In this document: piece after piece, positions 14,092 through 25,438 of the stretch
Layout of the letters: every line of letters starts with the position of its first letter
Numbering within the stretch: position 1 is the first letter of the stretch
NCBI GenBank assembly: GCA_910589415.1
Contig: OU342633.1
Coordinates: forward strand, 15,104,858 to 15,168,857
Direction: 5' to 3'
Source: Malachius bipustulatus
Lineage: Eukaryota > Arthropoda > Insecta > Coleoptera > Melyridae
DNA length: 64,000 bases
Program-made: the position numbers and the translations under genes
Notes under the pieces: generated by a model
The model's input: the letters and a program-made list of their open reading frames with translations, nothing else
The model's database searches: none
Told to the model about the DNA's origin: nothing

Positions 14092-14322
14092 CTATCGTCC
14101 TTTTCATAGATATTGAGTCCAAGAGCATCCACACCCAGATAGAGTTCAGTTCCTTTTTTATTGCGTATCTCAAAATAATTGACACCGTACATTTCCAGAT
14201 CCTGAGCAATTTTCAAATATTCCATCATGGCATCTTCTCTGAGCATTCCTGTGTGTTCTTTCCACCAGGTCATAATACTGTTTTCCCATTCTTCTTTACC
14301 CATATTATGTTGGTCCATAACT
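14092..14322 (-). CDS. Moe: Moesin coding exon 4 (FERM F2/F3 lobes)
   Basis: 231 bases: one base completing Arg158, 76 whole codons, then two bases of codon 235. It encodes [20 protein letters not shown], then [21 protein letters not shown] and [20 protein letters not shown], i.e. the end of F2 and the start of the PH-like F3 lobe. Acceptor TATAG ends at 14323; donor GTAATT begins at 14091. It is separated from exon 5 by only 59 bases. Confidence 0.96.
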
Positions 14323-14810
14323 CTATAAGCAAAAGTTAAAATAATAAATATCCAGAATTAAAAAGTCCTGAGCTCAGAACTGTGAGCGAATTAAATTTGG
14401 GCAAGCACTAGCATGATTCACTCTTCTCTTTTCAGTCTTACATAATTCTCTAGTTTCATCAAATCAACTTTTATAAATAGAAACAATCCAGGGAACAACA
14501 ACACACTTTCTACCCATTTTGCCAATCACTTATTCAAAAAAGAAAAGAAAAAAGAAATATAAGTAGCATGACATGTTGAAAGCGCCAATTGCCATGAAGA
14601 ACAGTAGGACAGTCTGCATGGCTGCCTCTTTCATACACCGACTCTGAGGCTTTGCTTTCTTTGATTATCTTTTAGTTCATGGTAGTACCTACTTAGATGC
14701 AGGTAAAGTTGGAAACGTAAAAATTTTCACATTTACAAAATTAACAGCATCTTGAAATTGGTTATGAACGAGTATTCCTGAACATTTTTACAGAAAAATC
14801 GTTTTCTCAC

Positions 14811-15085
14811 CTTTGAGGAAGTAGCCTGTCGTTGGCCAAGAACCCAGGAGAATGTAACAGTTTATTATAATCTCCATGTCTAGCTTGGACAGCATAAGAA
14901 GCTAAAAGTACTGATGTTTCTGGAGGGCAGTAGATTTCGTCTGAGAGGATTGCATTTTTGACTTGTAAATAGAATAGGCGTAGGGTTATATCTTGGATCA
15001 GTTCTTCGGCGACATCTTCAGGATAGAATTTGGCCCTGAATTTGAATTGAAGAGGATTTTCCTTCTTGACATCTTGGTTCATCAC
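14811..15085 (-). CDS. Moe: Moesin coding exon 3 (FERM F1/F2 lobes)
   Basis: 275 bases encoding residues 67 to the first two bases of codon 158: [16 protein letters not shown], then [48 protein letters not shown] and [11 protein letters not shown]. This is the end of F1 and the start of the helical F2 lobe. Acceptor CAG 15086-15088; donor GTGAG right after AG at 14811, giving phase 2. The split arginine codon is completed by the first base of exon 4. Conservation with insect Moesin is near complete. Confidence 0.96.
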
Positions 15086-15260
15086 CTGTAAATTTGTGAT
15101 AACAATATTAGCACATTGAAAAAAAATAAATGATTCGTTATTATGTATTTGTGTCTACCAATTTAAAAACTCATGTTAAAACACTGCTGGATAAATAACG
15201 TGTTAAAAATAAAAAATAGTAGGTAAGTAATTAAAAACCTTCTTGCGCATCAATCGCATA

Positions 15261-16246
15261 TACAGGGTGTATCAGAGATGTTGGATCAAACTTGAAGGGG
15301 TGGTTCTCATAAATGTGAGTTAAAAAAATTAGTTTCAGCTCAAAATGACGTTTCGTTTAAGAGATACAGGGTGTCGAACTTTCAAAAATATAAGAGTTTT
15401 TGGTTATAACTCAAATAAATTTAAACCGATTTTAAGAAAAGAAGGCCTTTAATTTGGCTATTTCAGATTTTATGGATGTCTTCCAGTGGTGTAGATATTC
15501 GGGTTTTTTTCTTTTCCCCTTTTTTCCCTCATTATCTTTTACACCACTAACTTTCTTCCTATTACAAAACCGTTATTGGATTACCCATACATTTTAGAAC
15601 AAAAAGTATATCTTAATTTTTTTCATACGGCGCACCGTTTTTGAGATACCTACTCGAAGTTTCCTCAAGAAATGTCACTAATCTAATATTCAGGGTTGGA
15701 GCCACTTTTTTCTCCCTGTCTTTCACACCACTGACTTTTTTGCAAATACAAAAACGTTGTTTATTAGTCAATGGATTTTAGAACCAAAAAGTATTCTTTA
15801 GCTTTTCCCATACGACACACTATTTTTGAGATATTTAAAGTTTCCTCAGGCAATGTCACTGATCATTAATAATAACATTTTACATAAAAATTCTAGTCGG
15901 ATAATTTTAATGAAATCGACAATTTTGTAATGTAAATTGCCCAACATTACCTGAGAAAAATTAAAATATTTCAAAAACGGTGAGGCATATGAAAAAACCT
16001 AAAGGATAGTTTTTTATTCTAAACTACTTGGGCTATTGCACAACGGTTTTGTATTTGTAATAAAGTTAATGGCGTAAAATATGGGGAGGGAGAAGTGGCT
16101 CCAATTCTGACTATCTATGCCACTGGAAGACATCTGCAAAATCTGAAATACCCAAATTAAAGAGCTTTGTTTGCTTATTGTTAGTGCCGAGTTATGAGAG
16201 GAACCACCCCTTCAAGTTTGGCTCAACATCTCTGATACGACCTGTA
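15261..16246. mobile_element. foldback element, TACAGGGTG termini
   Basis: The left arm from TACAGGGTGTATCAGAGATG is complementary to the right arm (CATCTCTGATACGACCTGTA, ending 16246). Both arms contain the CTTGAAGGGGTGGTTC / GAACCACCCCTTCAAG pair and a block telling of GTCTTCCAGTGG-type sequence. A single-arm relative lies at 33690-34010. Non-coding. It lies in Moesin intron 2, just upstream of exon 3. Confidence 0.8.
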
Positions 16247-17404
16247 TCGCGTATTTTTATGCGTTAATTCAGTTATGAATACTTTTATTCATCGTTTTTT
16301 AAATTGGCTTCCTGATATTTTTAACGGCATCATTTTAATATTTTAGTTTAATATTTTAGTATGTTTTTTTTTGCGTATAGTGTGAAAATTTCAGTCCAAT
16401 CGCTTTTTTAGCAATTTAGATCAATTTTCTATCGACGTCAGTGTCAGTAGTAAACTAATAATAAAAACGCCAATTTTTTGGCACCAGTCCATAGTTTGGA
16501 ATACGTTCTTTCGTGCTATCAATTTGATTAAAGAAGTTTTGCTTAGTTTTGCAATGGATTTGAAAAATACCAATTTTTTGTAAAATTGAAATGGCCGGCC
16601 TTCTGAAACAACGCGACGGATTTCACTGAAATGCAATACCGGACAAATAACTTTAGGTGCCAAGACTGAAAATTACGACCTAAATCATGATGAAAAGATT
16701 GGATTTTTGAGAATTTTGAAAGGTAAACCTGTACAAAGCACATGACTTTCATAAATTTTTTGAACGTAAATTGAAAGTTCCATAAGTTCTATAGAAATTC
16801 AAAATTTTATGTAAAAAACCTAAACAGATAAACCTACAAGAGCGTTATTTTGAAACCCGAAAACCTTGAAACTTGACCAAGTAAACTGACCAATGAAACT
16901 AAGGAAACTGACTTTCATAATTTTTCGTGGTCATATCATATTAGCGTAATTGTTTATTTCGATTCAATTCCTTTGAAAACGTGTGCCATACAATGAATGG
17001 CACTTTTTCCCTTTCCTATAAACGTACCTACTGCTGGCTGACTAATTTGAAAATTTTTAAAAAGGTACAAAAATAACCGCAGAGAATGAGCTTGGATGGT
17101 AAAAAGGGAATGTTGATTTACGTCTTAATGCATAATAATCATAGTAGGCGTACCGATTATAAATATGTATCACAAAAATGGTTGGTACAAAAAGATGCAA
17201 GTGAAGAAAAATCTATGAAATTAAGAAAAAACTGGAAAATTCTTTAAACTTTAACTTTAAGTAGGTAGGTAGTTCCCAAAAGTAAAGTCGTTTACAATGT
17301 ATGTACTTTCATAATATGAAGTTTTTTGTTGACTCGTCCTTCTGACTCGTTCTACTTTAGGTATTATAACTTCTAGAGACTCTGTAAAAAGTTGTAAAAC
17401 TTAC
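16247..17404. other. intron 2 sequence, nothing identified
   Basis: A+T-rich single-copy-looking sequence. Short frames at 16421-16752 show no motif. Confidence 0.35.
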
Positions 17405-17510
17405 CAAATCGCTATCACTTTCATCACCTTCATCATCAAGTCGGCCATTATAGTATATTTTTTTCAATTCCTTAAAGCATGCCAAACCTTTAGATAACAC
17501 AGTAGGTGAT
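17405..17510 (-). CDS. candidate unassigned exon or retrofragment
   Basis: The minus strand carries an open stretch reading SKGLACFKELKKIYYNGRLD, then an acidic run DEGDESDSDL, stopping exactly at a strong GTAAGT donor (17404 downward). Upstream is a T-rich tract and a possible AAAG acceptor. The acidic C-terminal run and clean donor look like a real exon, but I do not recognise the protein. It does not continue Moesin: the Moesin phase (0) would hit a stop. It may be an exon of a gene nested in intron 2, or a captured exon fragment. Confidence 0.3.
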
Positions 17511-17934
17511 GGCTTTAGCAGCAATTAAAAATATAAAATTTAATATAATCATTAATTTGAATCTTGTAATAATTATTTTATCATTTATCCACTTCCATAT
17601 TTCATCAGAAAATTTTAATATTTATAAAAAAAGCAAAATCCAAACTGGCTTTATTTAGATCGCATTGATCGCAAACTAGGACGATTACTTGCTTCATATC
17701 ACAACTTAACAATAATACCATAGAGAAACAAGTGTAAGAAATAGATGATTTCTCGTGTTACACAGTTTATTTTTCTTACAACAAGTAAAAAAAGAATTTT
17801 ACTTTATTTTAAATCATAATAATTATTATATGATTATGGTGAAATTCGAACAGTTTTTTTTTTTAGAGAGAATCCCCAGTAGTCCATTAAAATTAGGATT
17901 TGATTATGCAATTAAAGCGGGAAAGACGAAATTT

Positions 17935-18310
17935 TGCTGAGTCTAAATCCAAAAATGCGACCTCCTACCCCTTGTGGAAAACGGGTAGGTAAAATTAAAA
18001 AAAATGATTTTAAGGGATGAATTTGTTTTTTTTTATTTTACGACGTTAAAACACTTTTTATAGAAAAAAGTGTTATAACTTACTTTACGGAGGATAAAAT
18101 TCTCTACAAATTTGCATCTATGCAATTTTTCGATAATTACAATAGTTAATTAACTACAGGTAATTAACTGAGGAAGAGGGGGATGAAAAATCCTGAATTT
18201 TCGAATAACTCATTTTTTTCATCCAAATGCTTATTATGAAACTTGTAGAGCATGTTTTTACCTGCAATGTCATTATTTTATTTTTTATTTTAGACAAAAA
18301 TTACGAGTTT
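17935..18310 (+). repeat. diverged copy of the pogo-associated repeat
   Basis: Starts GAGTCTAAATCCAAAAATGC and continues with diverged but collinear similarity to 37150-37500 and, inverted, to 40530-40885: GACCTCCTACCCCTTGTG, AAAAAAGTGT, CTACAGGTAATTAACTGA, GGGGGATG and AACTTGTAGAGC. It is therefore a third copy of the same repeat. Confidence 0.7.
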
Positions 18311-18789
18311 TAACGCGCCATAAATTCGGCAAGTCCGTGCGGAGTTTCGTTTTCATAGTTCGCAGGACCGTATTCATATGTCATAATGGATTAATGGATG
18401 TAAGAAAGGAACAAAAAAGTATTCCATCGCAATTTTCGTATCTCGACGGAGAGCCGAGTTATCGCCAAAAACAAAATTTAACACTTTTTTCAAGGTGGGG
18501 GAGAATGCACATAGAAAATCTTGGTCGACAATTCTGAAGTTAAGCTTTTCTAAGGTCCACCCCACACAATACCAAAAATCAGCTTTCTCGATTCACTGGC
18601 GTTTCCAACATACATACATATACATAGTCAAAAAATTACATTGGAGATATTATAGTCAAGTGCCATGTTTGACGCTTGCTAAACATTATTACAAGGCACT
18701 TGCTCCCCCAATAGAAGCACGGTGATGACACTTACAAGTTATGGGTACAAATACGTGTTTTTAAAATTTTGACACTCACCCCCTTTGGA

Positions 18790-20320
18790 ACGGCAAAATT
18801 AATAAATAATTTTTTGTAGGCTTATTATAAGATAGTCTGTGATTATAAGTCGTCAAGAGCTATCCATAAGACATTTCAAAAATTTTTTGAAAGTCGACTA
18901 GATCCCAGAGTTTTCATAGTCAACTTTTGTGTTTCTTGTGGGAGCCATATTGTATTTTCATGTCATTCTGCATTAAAAAAATTAGGGAAGCCAAAAATTA
19001 ATAAATTCAAAAAAAAATTCTAAAATTTTTAATATTTTTTCTAAAAGAACCAAACATTTTTTGAACGAATTCCGTCAATATACAGGGTGTTTACTGTAAG
19101 GTTGGCCAAACTTCACAGGCTGATTCTTCAAACTAAAGTAAACAAAAATTTACCATTAACGTGTGTCCGGAAATGCACGGTTTTTCAGGAGGTGTCGAAG
19201 AAATATTCCATTTCCAGTTTTTTGACGATATCTCGGGAACCGTATGAGATACAATGTTCAGCTCATATACACACTATGTGCTCACTGATCCCATTATTTT
19301 CGCCGTAAAATAAAGGTTTTAAAAAAATTCAGTGGCGTAGATTTAGAGTATTTTGAGGGTTTCGACCCCTTTATATCTACGCCACTGGAATACATGTGAT
19401 TTTAAGCAGCGCCTTTGAACCTTCCATGTTTTCTACACCAAAAAGGTACTCTTGGTTGATGGCTCTAAAGTGAACCGTTTCCGAGAAAAATTGCATTTTA
19501 TGAGAGAAAACATCACTTTTTTAACGATTTTTCAACAGCATTTTGGAAAAATGAAAGTAAGTGAAAACTTATTCCTATAATCAATGTTTTCTCTCATAAA
19601 ATGACATTTTTCTCGGAAACGGTTCACTTTAGAGCCGTTAACCAAGAGTACCTTTTTGGTGTAGAAAACATGGACGGTTCAAAGGAGCTGCTTAAAATCG
19701 CATTTGTTCCAGTGGCGTAGAAATTAGGGAGTCGAAACCCTCAAAATACCCTAAGTCTACGCCACTGAATTTTTTTAAAACCTTTATTTTACGGCGAAAA
19801 TAAGGGGATCAGTGAACACATAGTGTGTATAACAGCTGAACATTGTATCTCATACGGTTCCCGAGATATCGTCAAAAAACTGGAAAAAGAATATTTCTTC
19901 CACACCCTATATCTCAAAAGCGGTGCATTTCCGGACACACGTTATTGGGAAATTTTTTGTTTATTTTAGTCTGAAGAATCAGCCTGTGAAGTTTGGCCAA
20001 CCTTACAGTAAACAGCCTGTATAGTAACCACACTGCGTGCCTTGCGTTTTTTTTTTTTGCTTTATTATATTCGGTCTAAAAAGTATTTTTTTTAATAATT
20101 AAAAAAATTGATTTATTTTTGTTTTGTAGTTTATTTAATTTTTGGTTTTCATGATTTTTTCATATTGAACGACATAAAAAAATAAGACGGCCATTAAGAA
20201 AAGCAAAAGATGACTGCGAAAAGTTTGGGAACAAGTCGGCTTTGGAAATTTTTTAAATGTCAGATGGATAGCTCTTGACGACTTATGTAAGCCTGCACAA
20301 AATTATTTAAATGATTTCCA
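18790..20320. mobile_element. outer foldback element, interrupted by an inner one
   Basis: The left arm (about 18800-19015) contains AAGTCGTCAAGAGCTATCCA. The right arm (about 20130-20310) contains the complement TGGATAGCTCTTGACGACTT, and similarity continues inward on both sides, for example the ATGACAT/ATGTCGTTC and CCAAAAATTAAT blocks. The space between is the separate foldback at 19081-20021, which has inserted near the centre of the outer palindrome. Confidence 0.6.
19081..20021. mobile_element. inner foldback element, TACAGGGTG termini
   Basis: The left end TACAGGGTGTTTACTGTAAG pairs with the right end CTTACAGTAAACAGCCTGTA. Arms pair along most of the length, including GGCCAAACTTCACAGGCTGA, ACGTGTGTCCGGAAATGCAC, CGGGAACCGTATGAGATACA and a GTGGCGTAGA block. 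Only a short centre near 19500-19570 is unpaired. It appears younger than its host palindrome because its arms are better matched. Confidence 0.85.
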
Positions 20321-20321
20321 A

Positions 20322-22300
20322 TAATAAGAAAGATATCACAAAAACAAGAAATCTCCATTTTTCAGTTTTTTTCAGGATATTTCAGGAATCTTGTTATTTC
20401 AGGAATCACAGATATCTTGTATGTCTTCACGGATTCGAGATGGCCACAAAATAACTCATCGTTTCTACAATTATTTAATCAACTCTGTACCTAACTATCT
20501 CCTACAGCCAGTATTATAAAGGCTTAATAAGTTAACGGGAAGATTTCTGGCGCCGTTTCTAGATTAATTATCAACTCTGGGTGGAAAATATAACAATTTG
20601 GTGATTCTTGGCATGGAAGTAATCACGAAAATGTTGATAAAAGTTATTTGACGTCGATATTAGCTTTTAAAATGGTATTTAATGGGCCTTTATAATACTG
20701 ACTGTTAGAGTTCAGGAGATACCTATAGTGCGCTCTAAAAAAAAAAGGACAGCCTCTATGTAATGGACTGCTGAGCTATCTTACTGCAATCTTCAACTTA
20801 TATTTTAATTTCACTAATGTCCAATTGCACCGTATTTGTAAATCCCGTCTTAATTAAATTAGGGCTTAGTTATCATCACAACAAACTATGGTATTTTTTA
20901 TTTATTGTAAGTTTATTGTAATTACTATGGTACCTATTAAAGACCTACTTTAGTCATTAGATTTATTGTTATTAAATCCAGTGAAATTGAGTATTATGTT
21001 TAAAAGTATTGGTAATAATTGTCGTGAATAACCCTCAAAGTTTTAATATTTTAATAGGTATTTTCCTATAATAATTCAATCATCCACAAGGGAACTTGAA
21101 GCAAGTAATCGTTCATATTAGTAAGAGTTCATATTAAAGCCTTTCTGTTAAAGAAACTACTTAAAATAAGCACGAATCTCACATACTGACTATTATAAGT
21201 ACAAGGGACTTGAACCTAATAATTACTTATCCCTATTTATACTAAATTTTACAATAAAAGCTCTACAGTTTACTACGACTCTTATTACCTACCTACATGC
21301 TGATTGCATGGTTTTCATATTATTATTTATACTAAACACTTTTATATTACGATACAAGCTCTGCATTTTTACTAGGACTACCTACTAGGTATAAGTTGTT
21401 ATTTAAAGCTAATAAGATCTTAACAGAATAATAATTTTCTCATAATAAAACTTGAAGAAAGTTTATCAGTTAAAATTTTTGTATTTGCAAACTTATGAGA
21501 TCAGTGACATCTGACATCCTAACCGGTTAAAGAGAGGAAATAAATATAAATTCCTAGAAGGTCGTTAGAAAATATACAAGGAGAAAGTACCTACATGATG
21601 TAGAATACATCAACAGTTACTTACAAATCACCTATCGCATTTCAATTAATCAAGAATAGAAGAATATTGCTTGAAGGTCTCTAATTACTATAATGTATAA
21701 TTAAAAATTATTATAATATTACAGATCCGTATTAAGTATGCATAATTAAGCTGAAAAGTAGTAGAAAATTTGTTTGACGCGGAGGTATCGTAATGCCCCA
21801 ATCCTATTATGTTTCTGCATTCTTAAAAAATCAGCAATAGTTAAAAGATTTACCTATGATTAAAGTAAGTATAGTCATTAACAAATTTCATCTACATAAG
21901 AAGACTGTTGAAAAAATGATCATCTTATTTAAAACGATTTTTTTATTTGCGTTCCGGGTTGTTCTGCTAGGGTGACATTTTCCAGCATATACATAGGTAT
22001 ATTATTTATTGCTGTCAACATTTAGGTTATATGGATATATTGTTAGAGGTTAAGGTTATAAAGTCAATATAATAATATTGAACGTTGTTGCCAAGTTTTT
22101 GTTTATTATTTTTTATTAGTGTGTTTTAAGTTTATAGAAATTATTATCTATTTACAGTTAGGTACTAAATAAATTGAATGAAACAAACCGTTTGAGAGAC
22201 TCACTTTATATTTTTCTTTTTAATTTAGAGAAGGGGTCCGGTGTATTTTAACTCAATCCGATTTTTGGGAAAATGTTTGCCTGAAACGTTAATATGCAGG
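20322..22300. other. intron 2 sequence with one dispersed repeat
   Basis: 20340-20500 (TTTTTCAGTTTTTTTCAGGA, then GATTCGAGATGGCCACAAAA) has a copy at 60790-60895. From 20500 to 22300 it is A+T-rich, with repeated TACCTAC-type words, and no gene or further repeat was recognised. Confidence 0.45.
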
Positions 22301-22315
22301 TGAGGCGCGAGAACC

Positions 22316-22990
22316 TTAGTAGTTTTGAATCAATTCCTTCGTGTTTATTTTGTATAAAAACGTCAGACAACTTAATCTATGCATTTCTATCAGTGACAAG
22401 TAGTTGAATGTGTTCAATAGAACTTCTTGTGGAAATCCCTGATGTGGATAATGACGAAAACATCTGAACCATAGTAGTTTTAGGAATTTTCTTGGTACGT
22501 TTTCCAGCAAGTTTATCTGACCACTATACAGCAGATACCAAACCACTACCGTATATTCCAATTTTGACCTCACAAACGCATCATATAGCGCCTTCAGGCA
22601 TCTAACATTGTCAAGTAATCTGGTATTCCGGCACAGAAATCCCAAAGCCTTAAGTGCCGAAGATGCGGTGGAATTTACGTGATATGTAAAAGAGAGTTGA
22701 GTTGAGATTGAGAGTCAAAATGAACTGCCAAATCTCTAATGGAATCCGACCTTTTCAGCTGTGTGTTTATACTACTGTACATTTATGGATGTTGAGTGAT
22801 AAAGATTTTCATTACACCATGAAACTAGGCTGTTCAAGTCAGACTGCAAGGCTTCTATATCCTGTTCACAATGAATGGCTCTAAATATTTTGAAATCGTC
22901 GGCAAACATCAACTTTTCGTTAACAATACCTGGTAGATCATTTAATAAACAGTCTTCTGACCACGTGATTATGAGATGGCAAGAGTAAGG
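22316..22990 (-). pseudogene. LINE reverse-transcriptase fragment (CR1/Jockey-like)
   Basis: The minus strand near 22975-22850 reads GIVNEKLMFADDFKIFRA, with the FADD catalytic box, then QDIEALQSDLNSLVSWCNEN. After stops and a frame change, 22645-22316 gives GFLCRNTRLL, ALYDAFVRSKLEYTVVVW and SLIEMHRLSC, the usual thumb and C-terminal sequence. It is broken by frameshift and stops, with no zinc knuckle or tail found. It lies on the same strand as Moesin, within intron 2. Confidence 0.8.
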
Positions 22991-23649
22991 GATGTTTTTG
23001 TTGAAATGCGATGTCAGCGTTGTCCAAACTCTCTCCAGCCATCGGCAATATGACCAGTAATGAGGTGATAGCCAGAGTTGATAAGCTAATGAAACTCAAA
23101 TTACCACTTTCGCCGACAGTAACTGCTATAGCAGTAAAATTGTGATCCTCATCTGGGATATGTCTGCTATAGCAGTACTAAAATAAGTTCACGTAAAATC
23201 ACTACTGCACAAGAAGTAAAAATTTCTATATCATATACACGCTCTTTTTATATTTACTGTCCCACAGCAAACCGTTTATATGTTGGGCACTGTCCTATGA
23301 AGTGAAAATTAGATCAAAATTTGTGACACGTGTTGTTCCATCAGCGGCGGTTGCTAAGGGCGTCACCTACTACTCTTGCCGCACTCCGTCGATTCCGAAC
23401 TGTGAAGGCAGTACAGTACTGCATGTCAGTAATACTGCACACAGTAACTGTCCCGTCTGAGACATACCGTAATAATTAATTGTGAAACTAGTTAGTGAGT
23501 GTTTTGCTGTTTCTTTATGAGTGTTTTGCTGTTTCGAGGTAATTATAAAACAAAAAAATATTATCTAGAATTTTGGGAGTGGTTTTTGTGTACGATATTT
23601 AATTTTATTTCTTCATATATCTGAAAATTTACTTTGTTGTTATTAGAAT

Positions 23650-23748
23650 ATGGATGCGAAAGAGGAAGCAAAATTGTTACATTTATATGAAGATGTTGGG
23701 AGTGACGAATATCCATCTTCTGAAGAGGATCCCTTTTACGATGAATAG
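23650..23748 (+). pseudogene. acidic N-terminal fragment, piggyBac-like by composition
   Basis: ATG at 23650 opens MDAKEEAKLLHLYEDVGSDE with an acidic, serine-rich continuation ending at TAG 23746-23748. The same frame continues after the stop with PPQSSSSDSEDTSK. Acidic Ser/Asp-rich tails of this kind precede piggyBac-type transposases, but no DDE domain survives here, so the link is composition only. A one-base shift would be needed to connect to the Asn/Asp repeat frame that follows. Confidence 0.3.
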
Positions 23749-23825
23749 GGTGAATTTTCTGGGGATTCTAACTATGAACCGCCTCAAAGCAGTTCTTCAG
23801 ATTCAGAGGATACTTCAAAGTCGAG

Positions 23826-24170
23826 GTGGATGATATTGAGAATGATAATAATGATGGGCATAATAATGATGGGCAAAATAATGATGGGCATAATAATGAT
23901 GGGCAAAATAATGATGGGCAAAATAATGATGGGCAAAATAATGATGGGCAAAATAATGATGAGCAAAATAATGATGAGAAAAATAATGATGGACAAAATA
24001 ATGATGGGAATAATGGTAATGGTAACACTAGTGATGGGGATTTGAATGATGCGAACGAGAATGTATTGACAAGAAAAGAGTTCAGACATCTTGACAGTGC
24101 AAAGGTTGCGCTAGTAAACCCCCACTGTACCCGGGATGTTCTGAAAAATATCACACATGAAAACCAATAA
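23826..24170 (+). CDS. Asn/Asp-rich repeat frame, continuation of the broken element ORF
   Basis: A 114-codon frame: a short acidic lead (DDIENDN), then about eleven NDGQN-type pentapeptides, then RKEFRHLDSAKVALVNPHCT, DVLKNITHENQ and stop. The repeat part is the 15-base minisatellite, so much of its openness is automatic. The unique C-terminal piece is not recognised. It lies directly after the acidic fragment at 23650 and is likely the same gene after a frameshift. Expression is doubtful. Confidence 0.3.
   Translation: MDDIENDNNDGHNNDGQNNDGHNNDGQNNDGQNNDGQNNDGQNNDEQNNDEKNNDGQNNDGNNGNGNTSDGDLNDANENVLTRKEFRHLDSAKVALVNPHCTRDVLKNITHENQ
23843..24013. repeat. 15-base minisatellite (AATGATGGGCAAAAT), about 11 copies
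   Basis: Units differ mainly at GGGCAAAAT versus GGGCATAAT, with GAGCAAAAT, GAGAAAAAT and GGACAAAAT variants toward the 3' end. The period is a multiple of three and the unit has no stop in several frames, so open frames appear on both strands. Confidence 0.9.
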
Positions 24171-24233
24171 TTATTATTATATTTTTTTGAAAAAATTAAT
24201 TTTTTTTGCAAAAGGTGTCTATTATTTACCTAG

Positions 24234-25438
24234 GGTGTCCCGTAAGTAATGGTCCGTGGTGAAATGGGAGATTCTTGGTTTAAAAATATTACGATCTGAC
24301 ACTACTTGCTCTAACAAAATCTTGATAATAAAAAAGATACAGGGTGGCAAAGTTGAGATTTAAAAATTTTCTTTTCAAAATATCTCGAAAAATTGTAAAG
24401 GTACGAACGTGAAAACTTGGGGATAAATGTTTTACGGTATGAGAAATCATAATTTGATATCCGTGTCGATGTATTTTATAGAGGGCGCCACTTAGGTCAT
24501 GTTGACGACGTAAATGAACAAATAACTTTTTTATCCTTCAGGATATCGCGCATTTTATTGTGAAATATTAAAACTACATCATTGATGAGAAAAAAAGGTA
24601 TACCGATTGTCAGTCTCAAAAGTTAGTGGTTTTCGAGATAATCACGTTTTAATAATCTCCTGCATTATTTCTATTTTTTTTTATTATCAGAAATCTTAAT
24701 GCAGTAGGTTGAGATAATAACCAGCATTTTGGCAATTAAACATTTTTCACTTTGACATATTAAAAAGCAAACAAATGAACCATATTCACCTAAATTCCTA
24801 TACAGATTCTGAAATAGTCGATTATCAGGTTTCAGTCTGTTTGGATATCGTGGCAGGTATTCTCGTTTCGCAGCTTGCCCATTGAAGTTTTGTTTGCAAT
24901 AAAGAGAAATCATATCTCTCTTATCTGAATTTGAAAAATTATTATGTCTCGGCGTTTTTTTATTTTCCAACTACTATCAGTAAGCAAAAAATTCTGAACA
25001 GTATCAGTAGAGAAAATTATTAACTGTCAATTATCTCGAAAACCACTAACTTTTGAGACTGACAATCGGTATACCTTTTTTTCTCATCAATGATGTAGTT
25101 TTAATATTTCACAATAAAATGCGCGATATCCTGAAGGATAAAAAAGTTATTTGTTCATTTACGTCGTCAACATGACCTAAGTGGCGCCCTCTATAAAATA
25201 CATCGACACGGATATCAAATTATGATTTCTCATACCGTAAAACATTTATCCCCAAGTTTTCACGTTCGTACCTTTACAATTTTTCGAGATATTTTGAAAA
25301 GAAAATTTTTAAATCTCAACTTTGCCACCCTGTATCTTTTTTATTATCAAGATTTTGTTAGAGCAAGTAGTGTCAGATCGTAATATTTTTAAACCAAGAA
25401 TCTCCCATTTCACCACGGACCATTACTTACGGGACACC
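24234..25438. mobile_element. young foldback element carrying a DUF4817-like frame in its loop
   Basis: Left terminus GGTGTCCCGTAAGTAATGGT; right terminus its complement, ending CGGGACACC at 25438. The arms (about 24234-24640 and 25030-25438) look identical or nearly so by eye over about 400 bases, which indicates recent origin or gene conversion. The 390-base loop encodes the DUF4817-like peptide on the minus strand. It has inserted in the element at 23110-25600. Confidence 0.85.
24671..24970 (-). pseudogene. DUF4817-like N-terminal domain remnant
   Basis: The minus-strand frame reads NFSNSDKRDMISLYCKQNFN, GQAAKREYLPRYPNRLKPDN and RLFQNLYRNLGEYGSF. This matches the pattern of the DUF4817 helix-turn-helix-like domain common in arthropod transposon-associated proteins: a start like FSN-x2-K/Y-x-DM, then RFPNR-x3-P and F-x-x3-LxExGSF. 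Only the domain is present; the sequence after GSF is not domain-like. It lies in the loop of a foldback element, so it is probably what is left of the gene of the parent element. The identification is from memory of the family pattern. Confidence 0.6.

Noticed and set aside
23784..24211. Hydrophobic minus-strand repeat frames that look like membrane proteins
   Set aside because: They are products of the 15-base minisatellite read backwards.
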